From Halomonas sp. A11-A (GTDB taxonomy: Bacteria > Pseudomonadota > Gammaproteobacteria > Pseudomonadales > Halomonadaceae), in NCBI RefSeq assembly GCF_003182195.1, contig NZ_QGTM01000011.1:22207-86206 (forward strand): a DNA stretch of 64,000 bases, in the 5' to 3' direction. How positions within the stretch are numbered: position 1 is the first letter of the stretch; each line of letters opens with the position of its first letter. The notes below the pieces were generated by a model. That model worked only from the letters and a program-made list of their open reading frames with translations. It was not told the DNA's origin and made no database searches. The position numbers and the translations under genes are program-made. Of this stretch, positions 1 through 9,187 are shown piece after piece.

Positions 1-394
1 CGCCGATGTCGATGTTCTCGATGGCGTCCTCAAGGGTGCAGTCCGGCTTCGCCACGGTCTGGGCGAAGGGGTAGAGGTTGACCACCACCATGTCGATGGG
101 GGCGATGTCGTGCTCGGCCATCACCGCATCGTCCTGGCCGCGGCGGCCGAGGATGCCGCCGTGGATCTTCGGGTGCAGGGTCTTGACGCGACCGTCCATA
201 ATCTCGGGGAAGCCGGTGTGCTCGGACACCTCGGTGACGGCGATGCCGTTCTCCTGGAGCAGGCGGAAGGTGCCGCCGGTGGAGAGCAGCTCGACGCCGC
301 GCTCGGACAGGCCGCGGGCGAAGTCGACGATGCCGGTCTTGTCCGAGACGCTGATCAGGGCGCGGCGAACCGGAGTGGGAGAGGCTTTGGCCAT
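1..394 (-). CDS. purH: PurH, bifunctional AICAR transformylase/IMP cyclohydrolase (N-terminal part; runs off window)
   Basis: The last two steps of purine synthesis are done by this cytosolic enzyme. About 131 N-terminal residues are present, beginning [19 protein letters not shown] from an ATG at 394, and the frame stays open to base 1. The visible part is the MGS-like IMP cyclohydrolase domain: [17 protein letters not shown], the [20 protein letters not shown] stretch and VVVNLYPF are all typical of the family. It is the last visible gene of a minus-strand run prmA-dusB-fis-purH, 99 bases after fis. The dusB-fis-purH order is common in Pseudomonas-type gammaproteobacteria. The transformylase domain lies outside the window. 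Confidence 0.96.
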   Translation of the reverse strand, partial: MAKASPTPVRRALISVSDKTGIVDFARGLSERGVELLSTGGTFRLLQENGIAVTEVSEHTGFPEIMDGRVKTLHPKIHGGILGRRGQDDAVMAEHDIAPIDMVVVNLYPFAQTVAKPDCTLEDAIENIDIG

Positions 395-493
395 GGGGGT
401 CACTCTCTGCTGACGGGTGGGACGAACAATCGGGGCGGCATGGGCATGGGCATGACATGCCGAAGGGAGCCGGCGGCTCCCTTCGTGAATGGG

Positions 494-826
494 TCAGATC
501 AGGTCGTACTGCTTGAGCTTCTTGCGCAGGGTGCCGCGGTTGAGGCCGAGCATCTCGGCGGCGCGGGTCTGGTTGCCCTGGGTGTGGTCGAGCACGGCGG
601 CCAGCAGCGGGGCCTCCACCTCGGCCATTACCATGGCGTAGAGCCCGGTGACCTCGCCACCGTCCAGGTGGGCGAAGTAGCGGCGCATGGCGAGGTCCAC
701 CGCCTCGCGCAGCGGGCGCTGGCCGACGGACTCGTCGAGCGCCTGGGGGCGTTGGCCCTCCAGCCCGTTGAGTTCCTGGCCATGTCCAGACAGCTCGGGG
801 TTCGGGGGAAAGGCTTGGCTGGTCAT
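494..826 (-). CDS. fis: Fis, nucleoid-associated DNA-bending protein
   Basis: This 110-residue protein has the Fis C-terminal helix-turn-helix, with [20 protein letters not shown] followed by KQYDLI as the last residues. It bends DNA and acts in rRNA transcription, site-specific recombination and chromosome compaction. The N-terminal ~30 residues (rich in P, Q, G) extend a little beyond the 98-residue enteric protein, as is usual outside enterics. Its ATG overlaps the dusB stop codon (ATGA), so it is translationally coupled to dusB as in Escherichia coli, where the two genes form one growth-phase-controlled operon. Confidence 0.97.
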   Translation of the reverse strand: MTSQAFPPNPELSGHGQELNGLEGQRPQALDESVGQRPLREAVDLAMRRYFAHLDGGEVTGLYAMVMAEVEAPLLAAVLDHTQGNQTRAAEMLGLNRGTLRKKLKQYDLI

Positions 827-1884
827 GCGGCTCGTGTTCCTTTCGACGTCATGCCCTCCCGCTTGGGCGCGGCGGCCTCGAGGGGGGCGTGACGAAAGCA
901 GTCGTCGATGAAGCGATGCTGGGCGGCGGCGCTCTGAAGGCCGTTGAAGGTGGCCTTGTGCTCGCGCTGTCTCTCCGCCGTGAGGCGGGTGTCGCCGGCC
1001 AGGTACCAGCCGACGTGTTTGCGCGCGATGCGCACGCCCATGTGCTCGCCGTAAAAGTCGTGAAGGGCCTTGAGATGATCGCGCAGCACCGCGGCGCGCT
1101 CCTCGTCGGTCGGGGGCGCCAGGCGCTCCCCGTGGCGGAGGTAGTGGTCGATCTCGCGAAAAATCCAGGGGTTGCCTTGGGCGCCGCGACCCACCATCAC
1201 CGCATCCGCCCCAGTATAGTCGAGGACGGCGGCGGCCTTCTCCGGCGAGTCGATATCGCCGTTGGCGAAGACGGGAATGCCCACCGCTGCCTTGATCTCG
1301 GCGATGGTGTCGTACTCGGCCTGGCCGGTGAAGCGCTGCTGGCGGTGGCGGCCATGCACGGAGAGGGCCTGGATACCGGCGGCCTCGGCCAGCCGTGCGA
1401 TGCGCACCCCGTTGTTGCTCTCGGCGCACCAGCCGGTGCGGATCTTGAGGGTCACCGGCACCCGTACCGCCGCCACCACCGTCTCGAGGATCTCGGCCAC
1501 CAGCGCCTCGTCGCGCAGCAGCGCGGAGCCGGCGGCCTTGTTGCACACCTTCTTGGCCGGGCAGCCCATGTTGATGTCGATGATCTCGGCGCCCATCTCG
1601 GCATTCAGCCGTGCCGCCTCGGCGAGCATCTCGGCATCACCGCTGGCGATCTGCACGGCGCGGGGGCCGGGCTCACCGCGGTGGTTCATGCGCAGGCGCG
1701 ATTTGCGGGTGTGCCACAGGCTCGGATCCGAGGTGACCATCTCGCCCACCACCAGCCCCGCGCCCAGCCGCCGGCAGAGCTGGCGGAAGGGGCGATCGGT
1801 GACGCCGGCCATCGGCGCCAGGATCAGCCGGTTGGGCAGGGCGTGGTCACCGATGCGGGGCAGGGGCGAGCGGGTGTCGGGCAT
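823..1884 (-). CDS. dusB: tRNA-dihydrouridine synthase B
   Basis: This 353-residue FMN enzyme reduces uridine to dihydrouridine in tRNA. The sequence shows the flavin-barrel start [20 protein letters not shown], the catalytic-cysteine motif [20 protein letters not shown], and [14 protein letters not shown] near the phosphate-binding end. The start at 1884 ([13 protein letters not shown]) best matches family length; in-frame ATGs at 1905 and 1915 would add 7 or 10 residues and cannot be excluded because no start has a clear ribosome-binding site. The stop overlaps fis by one ATGA unit. It lies 77 bases after prmA. Confidence 0.95.
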   Translation of the reverse strand: MPDTRSPLPRIGDHALPNRLILAPMAGVTDRPFRQLCRRLGAGLVVGEMVTSDPSLWHTRKSRLRMNHRGEPGPRAVQIASGDAEMLAEAARLNAEMGAEIIDINMGCPAKKVCNKAAGSALLRDEALVAEILETVVAAVRVPVTLKIRTGWCAESNNGVRIARLAEAAGIQALSVHGRHRQQRFTGQAEYDTIAEIKAAVGIPVFANGDIDSPEKAAAVLDYTGADAVMVGRGAQGNPWIFREIDHYLRHGERLAPPTDEERAAVLRDHLKALHDFYGEHMGVRIARKHVGWYLAGDTRLTAERQREHKATFNGLQSAAAQHRFIDDCFRHAPLEAAAPKREGMTSKGTRAA

Positions 1885-1961
1885 GGTGTCGGACGGTAAT
1901 GGCATGAGGGGGCATATCATACGCCCCCGGTCGGATGGGGTGAAGTGGCGAAGGGTCGCGT

Positions 1962-2876
1962 CTAGCGCGCCCGTCGCCCGGTAAGCCGCACCCAGCCGTC
2001 GCTGGTGACCGGCTCGTCCATGGCCAGGCCCTGGGCGCGATAGGCTTCGAGGACCTCCTCGGCCTGGCCCGCGAGGATGCCGGAGAGCGCCAGGCGCCCC
2101 CCGGGGGCGACGTGGCCGGCGATCATCGGCGCCAGCGCCACCAGCGGGCCGGCGAGGATATTGGCCACCACGATGGGGAAGCGCTCGGCGTCGTCGAGCT
2201 GTTCGGGGTAGCAGAGCCGGAAGCGGCCCTCGGCGATGGCGTTGCGCTCGGCGTTGTCGCGGCTGGCCTGCAGCGCCTGGGGGTCGATATCGGTGCCGAT
2301 GGCGCTGGCCGCGCCGAGCCTGAGTGCGGCGATGGCCAGTATCCCCGAGCCGGTGCCGATGTCCAGGACCGCCTGGCCGTGGAGGGCGTCGGCCACCGCC
2401 AGGCCGTCGAGCCAGGCCAGGCAGAGCGCCGTGGTGGGGTGGGTGCCGGTGCCGAAGGCGAGCCCCGGGTCCAGGTGCAGGTTGACGGCGCCGGGCTCCG
2501 GCGGTTCGTGCCAGCTCGGTACGATCCACAGCCGCTCGCCCATCTGCATGGGCTGGAAGTCGTCCATCCACTCCCGCTCCCAGTCGCGGTCGGCCAGCAG
2601 TTCCACCTCGATCTCGGGGCAGGGCTCCTCGGGGAGCTCGGCGGCCCAGGCCTGGCGCACCCGATCGAGCATGGCCTCGACGCCCTCCAGGTCGTCGTAG
2701 AGGCCGGTGAGCACCGTCTCGTTCCACAGCGGGGTGCTGCCGCGCTCGGGCTCGAAGACGGGGTCGTCGTGGGCATCCTGCAGAGTGATGGCGGTAGCGC
2801 CCTCGTTGAGCAGCAGCTCCTCGAGGGTCTCGGCCTGCTCGGGGGGGATATGGGCCTTGAGTTGCAGCCAGGGCAT
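1962..2876 (-). CDS. prmA: Ribosomal protein L11 methyltransferase
   Basis: PrmA trimethylates ribosomal protein L11 using S-adenosylmethionine. At 304 residues it has the usual length. An N-terminal L11-recognition domain (about 1-55) and a linker precede the Rossmann methyltransferase domain with [16 protein letters not shown] and the SAM-binding loop [15 protein letters not shown] at about 175-190. The gene sits between accC and dusB, an order also seen in Pseudomonas, and is probably cotranscribed with the acc genes (82-base gap, no terminator seen). Confidence 0.97.
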   Translation of the reverse strand: MPWLQLKAHIPPEQAETLEELLLNEGATAITLQDAHDDPVFEPERGSTPLWNETVLTGLYDDLEGVEAMLDRVRQAWAAELPEEPCPEIEVELLADRDWEREWMDDFQPMQMGERLWIVPSWHEPPEPGAVNLHLDPGLAFGTGTHPTTALCLAWLDGLAVADALHGQAVLDIGTGSGILAIAALRLGAASAIGTDIDPQALQASRDNAERNAIAEGRFRLCYPEQLDDAERFPIVVANILAGPLVALAPMIAGHVAPGGRLALSGILAGQAEEVLEAYRAQGLAMDEPVTSDGWVRLTGRRAR

Positions 2877-2958
2877 GGCGGTGTTCCGTGATGTGTGAAG
2901 GAGAGGGGCAACGCAAGCGGGGCGGCCGAGGCCGCCCCGCGGAAGTCGCCGGGGAGCG

Positions 2959-4302
2959 TCACAGCCCCAGCTTCTTCTCCAGGTAGTGGATATTGACCCC
3001 GCCCTGCTGGAAGTAGCCGTCGCGGACCAGCTCCTTGTGCAGGTCGGTGTTGGTCTTGATGCCCTCCACCAGCAGCTCGTCCAGGGCGACCCGCATGCGG
3101 GTCAGCGCGGTCTCGCGGTCGGCCCCCCAGGTGATCAGCTTGCCGATCAGGGAGTCGTAGTGGGGCGGTACCGTGTAGCCGGTATAGACGTGGGAGTCCA
3201 TGCGCACCCCGAGGCCACCCGGCGGGTGGTAGAGGGTCACCTTGCCGGGGGAGGGCATGAAGGTGCGGGCATCCTCGGCGTTGATGCGGCACTCGAAGGC
3301 GTGGCCCGAGAGCTTGACCTCCTCCTGGGTGATCGACAGCGGCAGGCCGGAGGCGATGCGCAGCTGCTCGCGGACGATATCCACACCGGTCACCATCTCG
3401 GTGACGGGGTGTTCGACCTGCACCCGGGTGTTCATCTCGATGAAGAAGAACTGGCCGTCCTCGTAGAGGAACTCGAAGGTGCCGGCGCCACGGTAGCCGA
3501 TGGTGATGCACGCCTGGCGACACGCCTCGAGCACCTCGGCGCGGGCCTTCGGGTCGAGCATGGGGGCCGGGGCCTCCTCGATCACCTTCTGGTGGCGGCG
3601 CTGCAGGGAGCAGTCGCGGTCATAGAGGTGAATGGCATTGCCCTGGCCGTCGGCCAGCACCTGCACCTCCACGTGGCGAGGGTTCTCGAGGAACTTCTCC
3701 ATGTAGACGGTGCCGTCGCCGAAGGCCGCGTGGGCTTCGGTGCGGGTCACGGTCACCGCGGAGAGCAGGTGGGCCTCGGTGTGCACCACGCGCATGCCGC
3801 GACCACCGCCGCCGGCGGCCGCCTTGATGATCACCGGGTAGCCGATGCGCCGGGCGATGGCGACGATCTCGCCCTCATCATCCTCCGGCAGCGGGCCGTC
3901 GGAGCCCGGCACCGTGGGCACGCCGGCCTTCTTCATCGATTCGATAGCGCTGACCTTGTCGCCCATCAGGCGGATGGTCTCCGCCCGCGGGCCGATGAAG
4001 GCGAAGCCGGAGCGCTCGACCTGCTCGGCGAAGTTGGCGTTCTCGGAGAGGAAGCCGTAGCCGGGGTGGATAGCGCTGGAATCGGTGACCTCCGCGGCAC
4101 TGATCAGTGCCGGGATGTTGAGATAGGAGAGGGCCGAGGCGGCCGGGCCGATGCAGACGGCCTCGTCGGCCAGGCGCACGTGCATCAGCTCGCGGTCGGC
4201 CTTGGAGTGGACCGCCACCGTCTTGATGCCCAGCTCCTTGCAGGCGCGCAGGATGCGCAGGGCGATCTCGCCGCGATTGGCGATGAGTACCTTGTCCAGC
4301 AT
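2959..4302 (-). CDS. accC: Acetyl-CoA carboxylase, biotin carboxylase subunit
   Basis: AccC carboxylates biotin on AccB using ATP and bicarbonate, the first half-reaction of fatty-acid synthesis. The 447 residues show the full family layout: N-terminal domain ending [22 protein letters not shown]-grasp glycine loop AAGGGGRGM, catalytic [20 protein letters not shown] and the C-terminal [12 protein letters not shown]. It lies 43 bases after accB in the same operon. The intact motifs make it a useful internal reference for the degenerate relative at 30638-31585. Confidence 0.98.
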   Translation of the reverse strand: MLDKVLIANRGEIALRILRACKELGIKTVAVHSKADRELMHVRLADEAVCIGPAASALSYLNIPALISAAEVTDSSAIHPGYGFLSENANFAEQVERSGFAFIGPRAETIRLMGDKVSAIESMKKAGVPTVPGSDGPLPEDDEGEIVAIARRIGYPVIIKAAAGGGGRGMRVVHTEAHLLSAVTVTRTEAHAAFGDGTVYMEKFLENPRHVEVQVLADGQGNAIHLYDRDCSLQRRHQKVIEEAPAPMLDPKARAEVLEACRQACITIGYRGAGTFEFLYEDGQFFFIEMNTRVQVEHPVTEMVTGVDIVREQLRIASGLPLSITQEEVKLSGHAFECRINAEDARTFMPSPGKVTLYHPPGGLGVRMDSHVYTGYTVPPHYDSLIGKLITWGADRETALTRMRVALDELLVEGIKTNTDLHKELVRDGYFQQGGVNIHYLEKKLGL

Positions 4303-4345
4303 GATGAATCCGCCAGTGTCAGGTGAATGAAGAGGCGCGGCGACG

Positions 4346-4813
4346 TCAGCTGAGCACGATCAGCGGCTGGTCGAACTCCACCGGCTCGCCGTCATCGACC
4401 AGGATCGCCTCGACCACGCCGTCGCGGTCGGCCTCGATCTGGTTCATCATCTTCATGGCCTCGACGATGCAGACGGTGTCGCCCTTCTTGACGCTCGAGC
4501 CCACCTCGATAAAGGGCTTGCTGCCCGGGGCCGGGCTGCGATAGAAGGTGCCCACCATGGGCGAGGTGATGGCCTGGCCCCGGTAGCCGGGGCCCTCATC
4601 GGCCTCGGCCTCGGCCGGGGCGGGGGCCGCCGCCTGGGCCTGGGGGGCGGGCTGCGCCGGCGCGGCATAGCTCTGGGGCATGACGGGCTGCCAGCTCGCG
4701 CCATTGGGATGGCGGCTGATGCGCACCGACTCCTCACCCTCCTGGATCTCGATTTCGCTGATGTTGGACTCTTCGAGCAGCTCGATCAGCTTCTTGACCT
4801 TGCGGATATCCAT
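4346..4813 (-). CDS. accB: Acetyl-CoA carboxylase biotin carboxyl carrier protein
   Basis: AccB carries biotin between the biotin carboxylase and carboxyltransferase subunits. Of 155 residues, 1-40 form the conserved N-terminal segment ([18 protein letters not shown]), followed by a flexible Ala/Pro linker at about 48-72 and the biotinyl domain with the lysine acceptor in [13 protein letters not shown]. It is first in accBC. A 246-base leader separates it from dsbD; aroQ, which sits here in Pseudomonas, is absent. A palindromic operator-like site lies in this leader at 5013-5027. Confidence 0.97.
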   Translation of the reverse strand: MDIRKVKKLIELLEESNISEIEIQEGEESVRISRHPNGASWQPVMPQSYAAPAQPAPQAQAAAPAPAEAEADEGPGYRGQAITSPMVGTFYRSPAPGSKPFIEVGSSVKKGDTVCIVEAMKMMNQIEADRDGVVEAILVDDGEPVEFDQPLIVLS

Positions 4814-5012
4814 GACGTTGTCCCGATCGCTTGGGTGCAGTGAATGAGGGCTGGCCCGGTGGCGCTGTCAACCTGGGCCAACTTGCCATAGATCGCGGCA
4901 AGATGGCGTCTCTTACCGCTCTAATGGCCGTGAAAAAGGAATGACGCCGGAGTTTGCCGAAAATCCACGGGGATGTCCAGTCGCGGGGAGAACGCCGTTC
5001 GAAGCGCGGATT

Positions 5013-5027
5013 TAAACGACTGTTTGA
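5013..5027. promoter_or_regulatory. PsrA-like palindromic operator upstream of accBC
   Basis: TAAACGACTGTTTGA has the form AAAC-N4-GTTT and fits the published Pseudomonas PsrA consensus (G/C)AAAC-N2-4-GTTT(G/C) on one flank. It lies about 200 bases upstream of accB, just beyond the dsbD stop. The same 15 bases, inverted, occur before the efflux operon at 37656-37670. PsrA is a TetR-family fatty-acid-responsive regulator, so a site here would suit accBC; binding is inferred only. Confidence 0.45.
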
Positions 5028-5059
5028 CGACGTTCGCGACCGAGCCGCGGCCTGCCGGG

Positions 5060-6922
5060 TCAGCTCGTCTGGCCGTTCAGCCAGTCGAGCACCCCCTCGA
5101 GATGGGTGGCCAGCCCCGGGGCGCGCATCTCGCCCTGGATGCGCGCCTCGCGCAGCTCCTCCTCGCCGTGGAAGAAGAGCAGGCTGGGCGGCCCGAACAG
5201 GCCGAAGTGGTCGAGCAGCTCGCGGGTGGCGCTGCCCGAGTCGGTTACGTCCACGTTGATGCGGGCGAAGGCCGACAGCGGCTCGGCGACCCGGGGGTCG
5301 GGATAGACCTGGCGCTCCATCTGCTTGCAGGAGATGCACCAGTCGGCGGTGAAGTGCACGAAGGCCGGGCGGCCGTCGTTCACCGAGGCGAGCGCCCGCT
5401 GCAGGTCGTCGAGGCCCGTCACGGTGGTGACCTCGGCGGGCTCCACCGCCGCCGCGCCGCCGCCACCGCCCAGGGTGGCCAGGGGGCGCAGCGGGTCATG
5501 GGCGCCGCTGGCGGCGCCCAGCACCAGGGCCAGGCCCCAGGCCATCAGCAGCAGGCCGGCGGCCTGGCGCACCCGGGGCCAGCCCTGGGGCAGGTTGACC
5601 GACATGGCACCCAGCGCCAGGGCGCTGCCGATGGCCAGGCCCGCCCACAGCAGCAGTGCCACCGCCGAGGGCAGCAGGCGCTCCACCAGCCAGATGGCCA
5701 CGCCCAGCAGCAGGATGCCGAAGGCGATCTTGACGCCGTTCATCCAGGCGCCGCTGCGGGGCAGCAGGGTGGTGCCGAAGGTGCCTACCAGCAGCAGGGG
5801 CACCCCCATGCCGAGCCCCAGGGCGAGCAGCGCCAGCCCGCCCATCATGGCGTCGCCGGTGGTGGAGATGAACACCAGGGCGCCGGCCAGGGGGGCGGAG
5901 ACGCAGGGGGAGACCACCAGCACCGACAGCGCCCCGGCCAGGGCCAGCCCGGCGGGGCCGCTCTGCTGGGCGCGGGCCTGCCAGGCGTCGATGCGCCCGG
6001 AGAGCCGAGGCGAGGTGCGCAGCTCGAAGGCGCCGAACATGGCCAGGGCGAAGAGGGCGAAGAGCACCGCGAAGGTGATCAGCACCGGGGCGGACTGCAG
6101 GCGGGCCTGGAGGTTGAGGCCGGCGCCGAACAGGCCCATCAGCACCCCCACGGCGGCGTAGGTGAGCGCCATGCCGGCCACGTAGCTGGCGGAGAGCACG
6201 AAGGCCCGGGGGCGGCCGGGGTTCTGGCCGACGATGATCGAGGAGAGGATCGGCACCATGGGCAGCACGCAGGGGGTGAAGGTCAGCCCCAGGCCGGCCA
6301 GGAAGAAGAGCCCCAGGGCCAGCGGCAGGCTGGCATCCGCCATCAGGCGCTGGAAGCGTCCGTCATCGCTCTGGGGGGCGGCAGGGGCCGCGCCGGTGGC
6401 GCTGTCACCCGAGCCGGAGCCTTCGCCGCCGCTGCCCGGGGCGCTGCCGTTGCCGCCCACCAGGGCGGCGAAGGCCGCCGGGGCGGCGCGCTCCGGCGCC
6501 TCCAGGGAGACCCGCTCCGGGGGGTAGCAGAGGCCGGCATCGGCACAGCCCTGGAAGGTAAAGGTGAGCGGGAAGGGGCCGCTGACCCCCTCCTCGAGGG
6601 GCACCTCGAGCAGCATAGTCTCGCGGAAGACGTAGACGTCGCCCATGAACTCGTCGCTGGTGAACTCGCCCTGGGGGATCTCGGGGTCGCCCAGGCTCAC
6701 GGCGTCGGAGGTCACCGCCAGCTGGTGGCGATAGAGGTAGTGCTCGGGGGTGACCTCGACCCCCACGTAGAGGGTCTCGCCGTCGTGCCAGGCCTGGGGC
6801 TGGAATGCCTCCAGCACCGGCAGGAACGGCTGGGAGCTTGAGGAGGAGAACCACTGGGCCTGGGCCGCCAGGGGCAGCAGCATCAGGAGGAGCGTCAGGG
6901 CGAGGCGTCGTGCAGCGATCAA
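5060..6922 (-). CDS. dsbD: DsbD, thiol:disulfide interchange protein
   Basis: DsbD carries electrons from cytoplasmic thioredoxin across the inner membrane to keep periplasmic DsbC/DsbG and cytochrome c maturation factors reduced. The TTG at 6922 is preferred because AGGAAAGGA lies 8 bases upstream and the protein then opens directly with a signal peptide (IAARRLALTLLLMLLPLAAQA); an ATG at 6970 adds 16 residues but has no ribosome-binding site. About 620 residues: periplasmic alpha domain with CADAGLCYPP, eight-helix membrane domain with the paired cysteines FTPCVLPMVPIL and VSPCVSAPLAG, and a C-terminal thioredoxin domain with CISC. It probably has its own promoter. Confidence 0.95.
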   Translation of the reverse strand: MIAARRLALTLLLMLLPLAAQAQWFSSSSSQPFLPVLEAFQPQAWHDGETLYVGVEVTPEHYLYRHQLAVTSDAVSLGDPEIPQGEFTSDEFMGDVYVFRETMLLEVPLEEGVSGPFPLTFTFQGCADAGLCYPPERVSLEAPERAAPAAFAALVGGNGSAPGSGGEGSGSGDSATGAAPAAPQSDDGRFQRLMADASLPLALGLFFLAGLGLTFTPCVLPMVPILSSIIVGQNPGRPRAFVLSASYVAGMALTYAAVGVLMGLFGAGLNLQARLQSAPVLITFAVLFALFALAMFGAFELRTSPRLSGRIDAWQARAQQSGPAGLALAGALSVLVVSPCVSAPLAGALVFISTTGDAMMGGLALLALGLGMGVPLLLVGTFGTTLLPRSGAWMNGVKIAFGILLLGVAIWLVERLLPSAVALLLWAGLAIGSALALGAMSVNLPQGWPRVRQAAGLLLMAWGLALVLGAASGAHDPLRPLATLGGGGGAAAVEPAEVTTVTGLDDLQRALASVNDGRPAFVHFTADWCISCKQMERQVYPDPRVAEPLSAFARINVDVTDSGSATRELLDHFGLFGPPSLLFFHGEEELREARIQGEMRAPGLATHLEGVLDWLNGQTS

Positions 6923-7145
6923 GAGGGCGTTCCTTTCCTGGCGGATGGTGTCGGGACGGGGCTCGGCCATCAGACCGGCGGGCGGCGGGGCGGTTCCCCC
7001 GTCGGCTGCGGCTTGCGCCGGAGCCCCGCTGTGAGTGCTAGGATAACCCAGTAGACACGGTGCGTTGACCGTGTCGCGTCCGTTATCGTTGCGCCTGATT
7101 GTCGCATTGTCGCGGGCTCTCGTTCATTAGCCAGGAATTACCGAG

Positions 7146-8312
7146 ATGGGCTTGAAAAGCTGGCGCGCCGCACGGCGCCGCAGGAAGGAGGAGGCGCTGG
7201 AGCGCCCCCGCTACGGATGGATCTGGAAGCCGCTGGTGGCCCTGCTGGGGCTCTACCTGCTGGTCAGCGTGGCACTGGGCATCTGGTGGAGCCAGCCGCC
7301 AACCGCCTTCGACGTGGAGCAGGCGACCCTGGAGCGCCGCGGCGAGGCCGCCTATGCGCCCGGCGCCAGAGGGACGGTGAGCGTGGCGACCCTGGCCGAG
7401 AGCGTTGCCACCCTGCTGGAGAAGCCCGGCGGCTACCTGCGCAACGATATCGCCCCGCCGGGGGTCTGGCTCGACAATATGCCCAACTGGGAGCTCGGCG
7501 TGCTGGAGGAGTCGCGGCGCCTTGCCCTGGCCCTGCCGCAGATGGCCGGCGGCGACTCGGCGGCGCTCGTCGAGGCCCGGGAGGCGCTGCTGGGCGATGA
7601 TCGCGACTGGCTCCACCCCTCCACCGAGCGCCGCCTGGAGGAGGCGGTGGCCGCCCTGGAGCGCAAGCTCGCCACCCTCGATGACCCGGAGGCGGGCTTC
7701 TCGCCCGGCGCCGGCCTGGGAGAGTGGCTGGCAGCGGTGGCCGAGGGGCTCGACGGCCTGGCCCTGCGGCTGGCGGCCAGCGTCGGCGGGCACGAGGCGC
7801 TGACCGAGCTCGCCGTGGATACCGCGTCGCTGCCGCCGCCCACGCCCTGGTATCGGGTCGACGACATCTTCTTCGAGGCCCGGGGCAGCGGCTGGGCTCT
7901 GGCGCAGCTGCTGGAGGGCGTGCAGCGGGATCAGGCTGACGTGCTGGAGACGGCGGGTGCCCGGGGCGAGTGGGAGCGCCTGCTGGCCGAGCTGGAGATG
8001 ACCCAGCGGCGGCTGTGGAGCCCGGTGGTGCTCAACGGCTCAGGTTTCGGGCTCTTCGCCAATCACTCCCTGGTGATGGCGCTGCACATGACGCGGGCGC
8101 GGGATCTCGCCGCCCAGCTGGCCGAGCGCCTGGCCGAGCCGCCGGCGTCCCTGGCCGCGCCGGCAGAGGTCGCCGAGACGCCGCCCACCGAGACGCTGCC
8201 CGAGGAGAGCGAGGAGGCGGAGCCCGTCGAGCCGCCGGTGGTGGAGGTGGAGCGCTTCGAGGAGGAGGTCGTCGAGCCGCCCCGCGAGGGGCTGGCCGCG
8301 CCGGAAGAGTGA
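7146..8312 (+). CDS. DUF2333 family inner-membrane-anchored protein
   Basis: The 388-residue product has a basic N-terminus, one transmembrane helix at about 28-50 (WKPLVALLGLYLLVSVALGI) and a long periplasmic region. Motifs such as FDVEQATLE, TLLEKPGGYLRNDIAPPG and LDNMPNWELGVLEESRR, and NGSGFGLFANHSLVMA near residue 300, match the DUF2333 family of gammaproteobacteria, whose function is not known. The last ~60 residues are an acidic Glu/Pro/Val-rich tail. It is monocistronic: a perfect hairpin at 8334-8363 separates it from convergent ppa. Confidence 0.85.
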   Translation: MGLKSWRAARRRRKEEALERPRYGWIWKPLVALLGLYLLVSVALGIWWSQPPTAFDVEQATLERRGEAAYAPGARGTVSVATLAESVATLLEKPGGYLRNDIAPPGVWLDNMPNWELGVLEESRRLALALPQMAGGDSAALVEAREALLGDDRDWLHPSTERRLEEAVAALERKLATLDDPEAGFSPGAGLGEWLAAVAEGLDGLALRLAASVGGHEALTELAVDTASLPPPTPWYRVDDIFFEARGSGWALAQLLEGVQRDQADVLETAGARGEWERLLAELEMTQRRLWSPVVLNGSGFGLFANHSLVMALHMTRARDLAAQLAERLAEPPASLAAPAEVAETPPTETLPEESEEAEPVEPPVVEVERFEEEVVEPPREGLAAPEE

Positions 8313-8333
8313 GCCGCTCGCGCCCCTGAATGC

Positions 8334-8363
8334 AGCAGGGCCGCCCTATCGGGCGGCCCTGCT
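8334..8363. terminator. Bidirectional terminator between DUF2333 gene and ppa
   Basis: A perfect 13-bp stem (AGCAGGGCCGCCC) closes a 4-base loop midway between two converging genes. No strong T tract follows on either side, so efficiency is uncertain. Confidence 0.7.
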
Positions 8364-8391
8364 GGGTCTGGCCGGGTGCCAGTTGGAAGGA

Positions 8392-8922
8392 TCAGGCCTT
8401 CTCGTAGGCGGCCACGGCCTTCTCGATGGCCTTGCGGGCGGCCTCGGCGCCTTCCCAGGACTCCACCTTGACCCACTTGCCTTTCTCGAGATCCTTGTAG
8501 TTCTCGAAGAAGTGGGCGATCTGCTGGCGCAGCAGCTCGGGCAGGTCGGTCACTTCCTGGACCTCATCGTAGAGGCTGGAGAGCTTGGCGTGGGGCACGC
8601 AGACCAGCTTGGCGTCCTCGCCGGCCTCGTCGGTCATGTTGAGCACGCCCACCGGGCGGGCGCGGATGATGGCGCCGGGCTGAACCGGGTAGGGGGTGAC
8701 CACCAGGGCGTCCAGCGCATCGCCGTCGTCGGCGAGAGTGTGCGGGATGAAACCGTAGTTGGCCGGGTAGAACATCGGGGTGGCCATGAAGCGGTCGACC
8801 AGCAGGGCGCCCATGTCCTTGTCGATCTCGTACTTGATTGGCGCATGGTTGGCCGGGATCTCGATCGCCACGTAGACGTCGTTAGGGAGGTCCTTGCCGG
8901 CAGGGATGTTGTCGAAGTTCAT
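8392..8922 (-). CDS. ppa: Inorganic pyrophosphatase (family I)
   Basis: The 176-residue soluble enzyme hydrolyses pyrophosphate to drive biosynthesis. Family I signatures are clear: [13 protein letters not shown], the metal-binding [10 protein letters not shown] and the basic [14 protein letters not shown] near the end. Length matches the bacterial hexameric enzyme. A promoter is visible at 8981-9010. Note that a PPi-type phosphofructokinase is encoded 2 kb away, so PPi has two competing fates in this cell. Confidence 0.98.
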   Translation of the reverse strand: MNFDNIPAGKDLPNDVYVAIEIPANHAPIKYEIDKDMGALLVDRFMATPMFYPANYGFIPHTLADDGDALDALVVTPYPVQPGAIIRARPVGVLNMTDEAGEDAKLVCVPHAKLSSLYDEVQEVTDLPELLRQQIAHFFENYKDLEKGKWVKVESWEGAEAARKAIEKAVAAYEKA

Positions 8923-8980
8923 CGTCGCTTCCTTGGGTTGGAGATCAGCCTGGTCAATCGCTGAGCGAAAAATCCGCGAA

Positions 8981-9010
8981 ATTATACGGAGCGAGCACCG
9001 GGATTACCAA
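8981..9010 (-). promoter_or_regulatory. Sigma-70 promoter of ppa
   Basis: On the minus strand TTGGTA and a perfect TATAAT are separated by 18 bases, with the -10 about 60 bases upstream of the ppa start. Confidence 0.6.
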
Positions 9011-9187
9011 TGCGACATAGGTGCCGAGCTTGTCCGGGGAGGCAGCGGCCTGGGTCGATGCTGCTTAGGTTGACACCACGCGGGGGCGCCGGGAGTGTAT
9101 CATGGGCGCCGGCGGGGTTCGCCGGCTGCCGATCCGGGCGGCGCGGGTCCCTTGGGAAGATCGACTCGGCGCTCAAGGAGAAGCCTC

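Noticed and set aside
823..2916. A 697-codon open frame on the minus strand spanning prmA and dusB
   Set aside because: Only the last 353 codons are dusB; the rest is the prmA region in another frame with Arg/Pro/Gly-rich, family-less translation.
9071..9104. TTGACA ... TATCAT as promoter of the PP2C/kinase gene
   Set aside because: The spacer is about 22 bases, too long for sigma-70; no better -10 at proper distance.
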